From Candidatus Zhuqueibacterota bacterium (lineage in GTDB: Bacteria > Zhuqueibacterota > Zhuqueibacteria > Oceanimicrobiales > Oceanimicrobiaceae), in NCBI GenBank assembly GCA_029262055.1, contig JAJDAD010000091.1, forward strand, positions 1-64,000: DNA of 64,000 nt, given 5' to 3'. How positions within the stretch are numbered: the stretch's first letter is position 1; every line of letters begins with the position of its first letter. The position numbers and the translations under genes were made by a program. Under the pieces are notes generated by a model. That model was given only the letters and a program-made list of their open reading frames with translations, did not search any database and had not been told where the DNA came from. Shown here piece after piece: positions 61,308 through 64,000 of this stretch.

Positions 61308-62195
61308 CTATGACCCTTCGACAACCGCCTCAAGCACATGCAAGGGGGAAAGATCGCGAACAAAAGGATTGTCTAGATAGCCAGCACCCAGTTCCAGGCG
61401 ATCAGCACCCACGTGCTCGAGCAACCCACTGGGAATCTCCTCACTCACAATGAACAAGTAAGGTATTGCCTCATAGGTGCCTAGAGGCAGATCGTTGGTA
61501 CTGGCTCTCGTCACCAGGACGATTTCCTTGGGGGATAAATTTGTAATCCTAATAGTATCCGGCTCGGCAACGCCGACCGTTGTGCCATCAAAAACGTATA
61601 CTCCGTTGGAGTTTACTTCACGAAAAATCATCGGGTTAATGCGCCCGTTCAAGTCCCGTGGGAAATAGATATCAACGGTGTCCCTCTCACCGGTGCTCAG
61701 GAATGTCCGCGTGGAAAAGACAACCGACTCACCAATAAAGATAGTATCTGGCAAGACCACTGTCTTGATCTCCAGTAACGGAATCATATGTACCGGCTGT
61801 CTCAATGCCCCTGCCTCGTCGAGCGCGCCTTCTGAATAAACAAACTCTCCATTCTGGACCAAAACAGACTTAGACTCCAGCCTGAAGTTGCCTAAATAAA
61901 AGTAAAGCTTAAAGCCGCCCGTGACTCCCCCCTGGGCAGATTGAACATCGGCTGGTGGGATAGTGATAGAAAAGTCGCCGGCCGCATCGGTGCGAGTACT
62001 CAGGTCAAAGTCCTCAAGCCAAACCAGGACGTCCTCATCGCTGCCACCGCTTACGACGACCTCGCCACGAACAGTTAACCTCCCGCCTGTGATATCGTCA
62101 TCACCAATGGGATTGCTTTCGCACCCTAGCAACGCCACTGTGCCGCACAATGTGAGGGCGAAACGCCGTAATGTATTGTACAAAAACAAGATCAA
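61308..62195 (-). CDS. Lipoprotein with carboxypeptidase-regulatory-like domain (pair member 1)
   Basis: A 295-residue lipoprotein (TVALLGCESNP lipobox). The start is TTG at 62195, seven bases after GGGAG and overlapping the receptor stop as TTGA. The N-terminal sandwich (LTVRGEVVVSGGSDEDVLVW ... RTDAAGDFSITIPP), the patch GVTGGFKLYFYLGNFRLESK and the Ig-like C-terminal part (ERDTVDIYFPRDLNGRINPM) line up with the next gene over the whole length. Translational coupling to the receptor indicates joint function at the outer membrane. No known family was recognised for the whole protein. Confidence 0.7.
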   Translation of the reverse strand: MILFLYNTLRRFALTLCGTVALLGCESNPIGDDDITGGRLTVRGEVVVSGGSDEDVLVWLEDFDLSTRTDAAGDFSITIPPADVQSAQGGVTGGFKLYFYLGNFRLESKSVLVQNGEFVYSEGALDEAGALRQPVHMIPLLEIKTVVLPDTIFIGESVVFSTRTFLSTGERDTVDIYFPRDLNGRINPMIFREVNSNGVYVFDGTTVGVAEPDTIRITNLSPKEIVLVTRASTNDLPLGTYEAIPYLFIVSEEIPSGLLEHVGADRLELGAGYLDNPFVRDLSPLHVLEAVVEGS

Positions 62196-64000
62196 TACTG
62201 CGCTCCCACCGTAAGATAAATACGCCGGTCCCTCAGAGCCAAACCCTCCAGGGTAGCATCCCTGTCGTTAAAAAGATTTCGGCCACTAAAATTCCCAAAT
62301 AGTTTCAGGTTGCCGATTTCGAACGTTTTGCTGATGTGCGCATCCATGTTAGTTGTACTCGCCAAACTGAACTCCCCGAGAACACCATCGCTGAACCTCA
62401 CCCTTCCTGTCTGCGCACCTTCCTTAAACCACAGAACCTGGAACGCATACCCGGCATGGTTGACATTGAAGGTCACGGTTCGTTTGGTATCGGACTTAAA
62501 TGGGAAGGCTGTTTTTTCAGGGATAAAATATCTGGCGATACCAACATCGACCGAGACTTTCTTGTCAAATAAGAAAATACTGCCCACCCCTTCGAAGCCG
62601 GATATCCGTGCGTTGTCAACATTTTCAAACTCACTCACCGGGAAAGAGGGGTTGCTAATTTCGACAAATTTGTTCTCGTAGTGATTCTGGAAATAACTCC
62701 CGGCAACCCGCCAGCCGTAGATGTTTTTGTGTTCCCGAATCTCCCGGCTTAGATCCGCCCCAACCTCCAGGCTACGGATCTTCTCTGGGCTTAAACTGGG
62801 TTCCCGCCCGTCCGCGAAACTCGTCGACGGTACGCTGATAAGCTGGAAAAGGGTTGGGAATTTGGTATTGGCGCCAAAGTTCATGTAGCCGTTAAAAGAC
62901 AAATCCCTCTGATAACCTGAAAACTTGATAGCGGCTTTCGCCATGGTTTCGGACCAGCTCCGGTCATCAAATAAACCCGGACCGCTGCTCGTCGAGCCCG
63001 GAATATCCAAACGCAAGACCGCATCACTCTGATGGTCGCTAACGCGATCATACCTGGCGCTCACATCCAAATCAACTTTGTGCAGAAATTCCGAATCGGG
63101 CCGTCCGTGATACTTCAATATACCCACCGCACCATGGTGGCTCCTGGTGAAGCCGCCCTCTTCCAGGCCGATATCCTCCAGAGCTTGCGTTTGAAATCGA
63201 TCAAGGAAATCCAATTCACTGCGCTGGTAGTTATAACCAAACAATAAATCCACATCCGACACTGCGATCTCTTTCTTCAAGTCAAATATGTACGTGCGAT
63301 CCTTAATATCGCGATCCCGTACCGTTCTTAAAGCCAGAAACAGCTGATCCTCTTCGAGATTCTTGTAGGAGAACGACAGGTCCAAATCGCGCAGACCGCC
63401 GATGGCACCCGAGTAGCGCAGCGACAGCAGGTTGTTAGAGTTGTCGATGGTACGCACAAAATCCCGTTGCTCATCGTGGTCAAGCGATGTATACACCCAC
63501 ATAGCGCTCAAGGTACCACTTCCCGCTCCCCCGCCGTTGTTCCCGACACGGTACGCGAGGTTTGCAGTATGGTGGATAGAACTATTGTCCAAGTCACCAC
63601 CACTATCAACGATGCTCCTGCTAAGTCCACCTCGCTTAATGCTATAAGAACCGTACAGCCGGTTAAACTGCCGATACAAGTGCAAGCCCCAGTTCCCCGA
63701 GCGATAGGTTCCCAGCCGTTGCTGAAATCTCAGCGTGTAATCCTGCTCCACCCTTGGGACAATGTTAATCACGCCCGAAAACGCCTCGGGGCCGTAAAGC
63801 GCTGTATTGCTCCCCTTAATTACCTCAAATCGCTCGAGGTCTTCCAAATCGATAAGTGACAGGTCGAAAGTGTTGTCAAATGTGTTGTTCATCTTCACAC
63901 CATTGAACAGCACCACCACTTCATCCGCATTACCACCGCGGATGGCAACGGTCTTTTTCCCGCTTATTTCTTCACTGACCTGAACGCTATGGTCGATGCG
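62192..64000 (-). CDS. TonB-dependent receptor, N-terminal part beyond the window end
   Basis: The frame is open to the window edge and gives 602 residues of a receptor lacking its start. The first visible residues (ISGKKTVAIRGGNADEVVLF, then NGVKMNN) belong to the plug domain with the common IRGG...DEVxVLxxGV pattern, followed by LERFEVIKGSNTALYGPEAF and GVINI. The remaining 520 residues are a beta-barrel ending in a final aromatic (LTVGAQY). Its type is closer to siderophore/vitamin receptors than to the Oar pair at 72-7464. It is coupled to two paralogous lipoproteins. Ligand unknown; the upstream part of the gene is needed to tell whether a signalling domain is present. Confidence 0.88.
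   Translation of the reverse strand, partial: RIDHSVQVSEEISGKKTVAIRGGNADEVVVLFNGVKMNNTFDNTFDLSLIDLEDLERFEVIKGSNTALYGPEAFSGVINIVPRVEQDYTLRFQQRLGTYRSGNWGLHLYRQFNRLYGSYSIKRGGLSRSIVDSGGDLDNSSIHHTANLAYRVGNNGGGAGSGTLSAMWVYTSLDHDEQRDFVRTIDNSNNLLSLRYSGAIGGLRDLDLSFSYKNLEEDQLFLALRTVRDRDIKDRTYIFDLKKEIAVSDVDLLFGYNYQRSELDFLDRFQTQALEDIGLEEGGFTRSHHGAVGILKYHGRPDSEFLHKVDLDVSARYDRVSDHQSDAVLRLDIPGSTSSGPGLFDDRSWSETMAKAAIKFSGYQRDLSFNGYMNFGANTKFPTLFQLISVPSTSFADGREPSLSPEKIRSLEVGADLSREIREHKNIYGWRVAGSYFQNHYENKFVEISNPSFPVSEFENVDNARISGFEGVGSIFLFDKKVSVDVGIARYFIPEKTAFPFKSDTKRTVTFNVNHAGYAFQVLWFKEGAQTGRVRFSDGVLGEFSLASTTNMDAHISKTFEIGNLKLFGNFSGRNLFNDRDATLEGLALRDRRIYLTVGAQY

Overview
The window looks like a chromosome segment of an uncultured Gram-negative bacterium of the FCB superphylum, most like Calditrichota/KSB1-type lineages. 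This is inferred from content, not from a marker gene. Five large secreted proteins end in the 'QNxPNPFNPxT...' sorting/FlgD-like domain of type IX secretion substrates. There are TonB-dependent Oar-like receptors, many lipoproteins, multihaem and haem-binding proteins, and VCBS/ASPIC-UnbV proteins. No rRNA, tRNA or CRISPR array was seen, and nothing points to a phage or plasmid.

Layout. (1) 0-7.5 kb: two tandem paralogous Oar-type TonB receptors on the minus strand, with a nested pair of small inverted-repeat elements between them. (2) 7.8-14.5 kb, plus strand: an alginate-export-type porin behind a very good sigma-54 promoter, then a three-gene operon: hydroxylysine-kinase-like/phospholyase-like fusion, SGLT-type Na+ symporter and galactokinase. 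I propose this operon may degrade galactosyl-hydroxylysine from collagen. (3) 14.5-33.2 kb, minus strand: a block of exported proteins (a gingipain-fold lipoprotein lacking its catalytic residues, beta-helix, kelch, VCBS, PD40 and LamG proteins) with an embedded sigma-54 activator. (4) 33.7-34.3 kb: a mazEF toxin-antitoxin pair. (5) 34.4-39.2 kb, minus strand: a TPR-bearing Ser/Thr kinase, proline dehydrogenase, 2-hydroxyacid dehydrogenase, DUF488 and rhodanese-like genes. (6) 39.3-40.7 kb: a second copy of the small inverted-repeat element and a lone lipoprotein gene. (7) 40.8-45.1 kb, minus strand: an iron-type ABC importer with a haem-oxygenase-like IsdG/HmoA protein. (8) 45.5-54.4 kb, minus strand: a six-gene operon of membrane cytochrome b/multihaem c fusion, two CRTAC1-like proteins, two TPR proteins and a Tat-exported sulfite-oxidase-family molybdoenzyme. 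(9) 54.8-59.2 kb, minus strand: a non-homologous end-joining operon (ligD, haem-binding protein, ku, TPR protein). (10) 59.7-64.0 kb, minus strand: a TonB receptor running off the window end, translationally coupled to two paralogous lipoproteins.

The strongest leads for new biology are the kinase-phospholyase/SGLT/GalK operon, the cytochrome-CRTAC1-TPR-molybdoenzyme operon, the 162-163 bp mobile repeats, the apparently inactive gingipain-like lipoprotein, and the receptor/lipoprotein-pair module. Functions are read from sequence motifs and remembered family knowledge; no database search was run.
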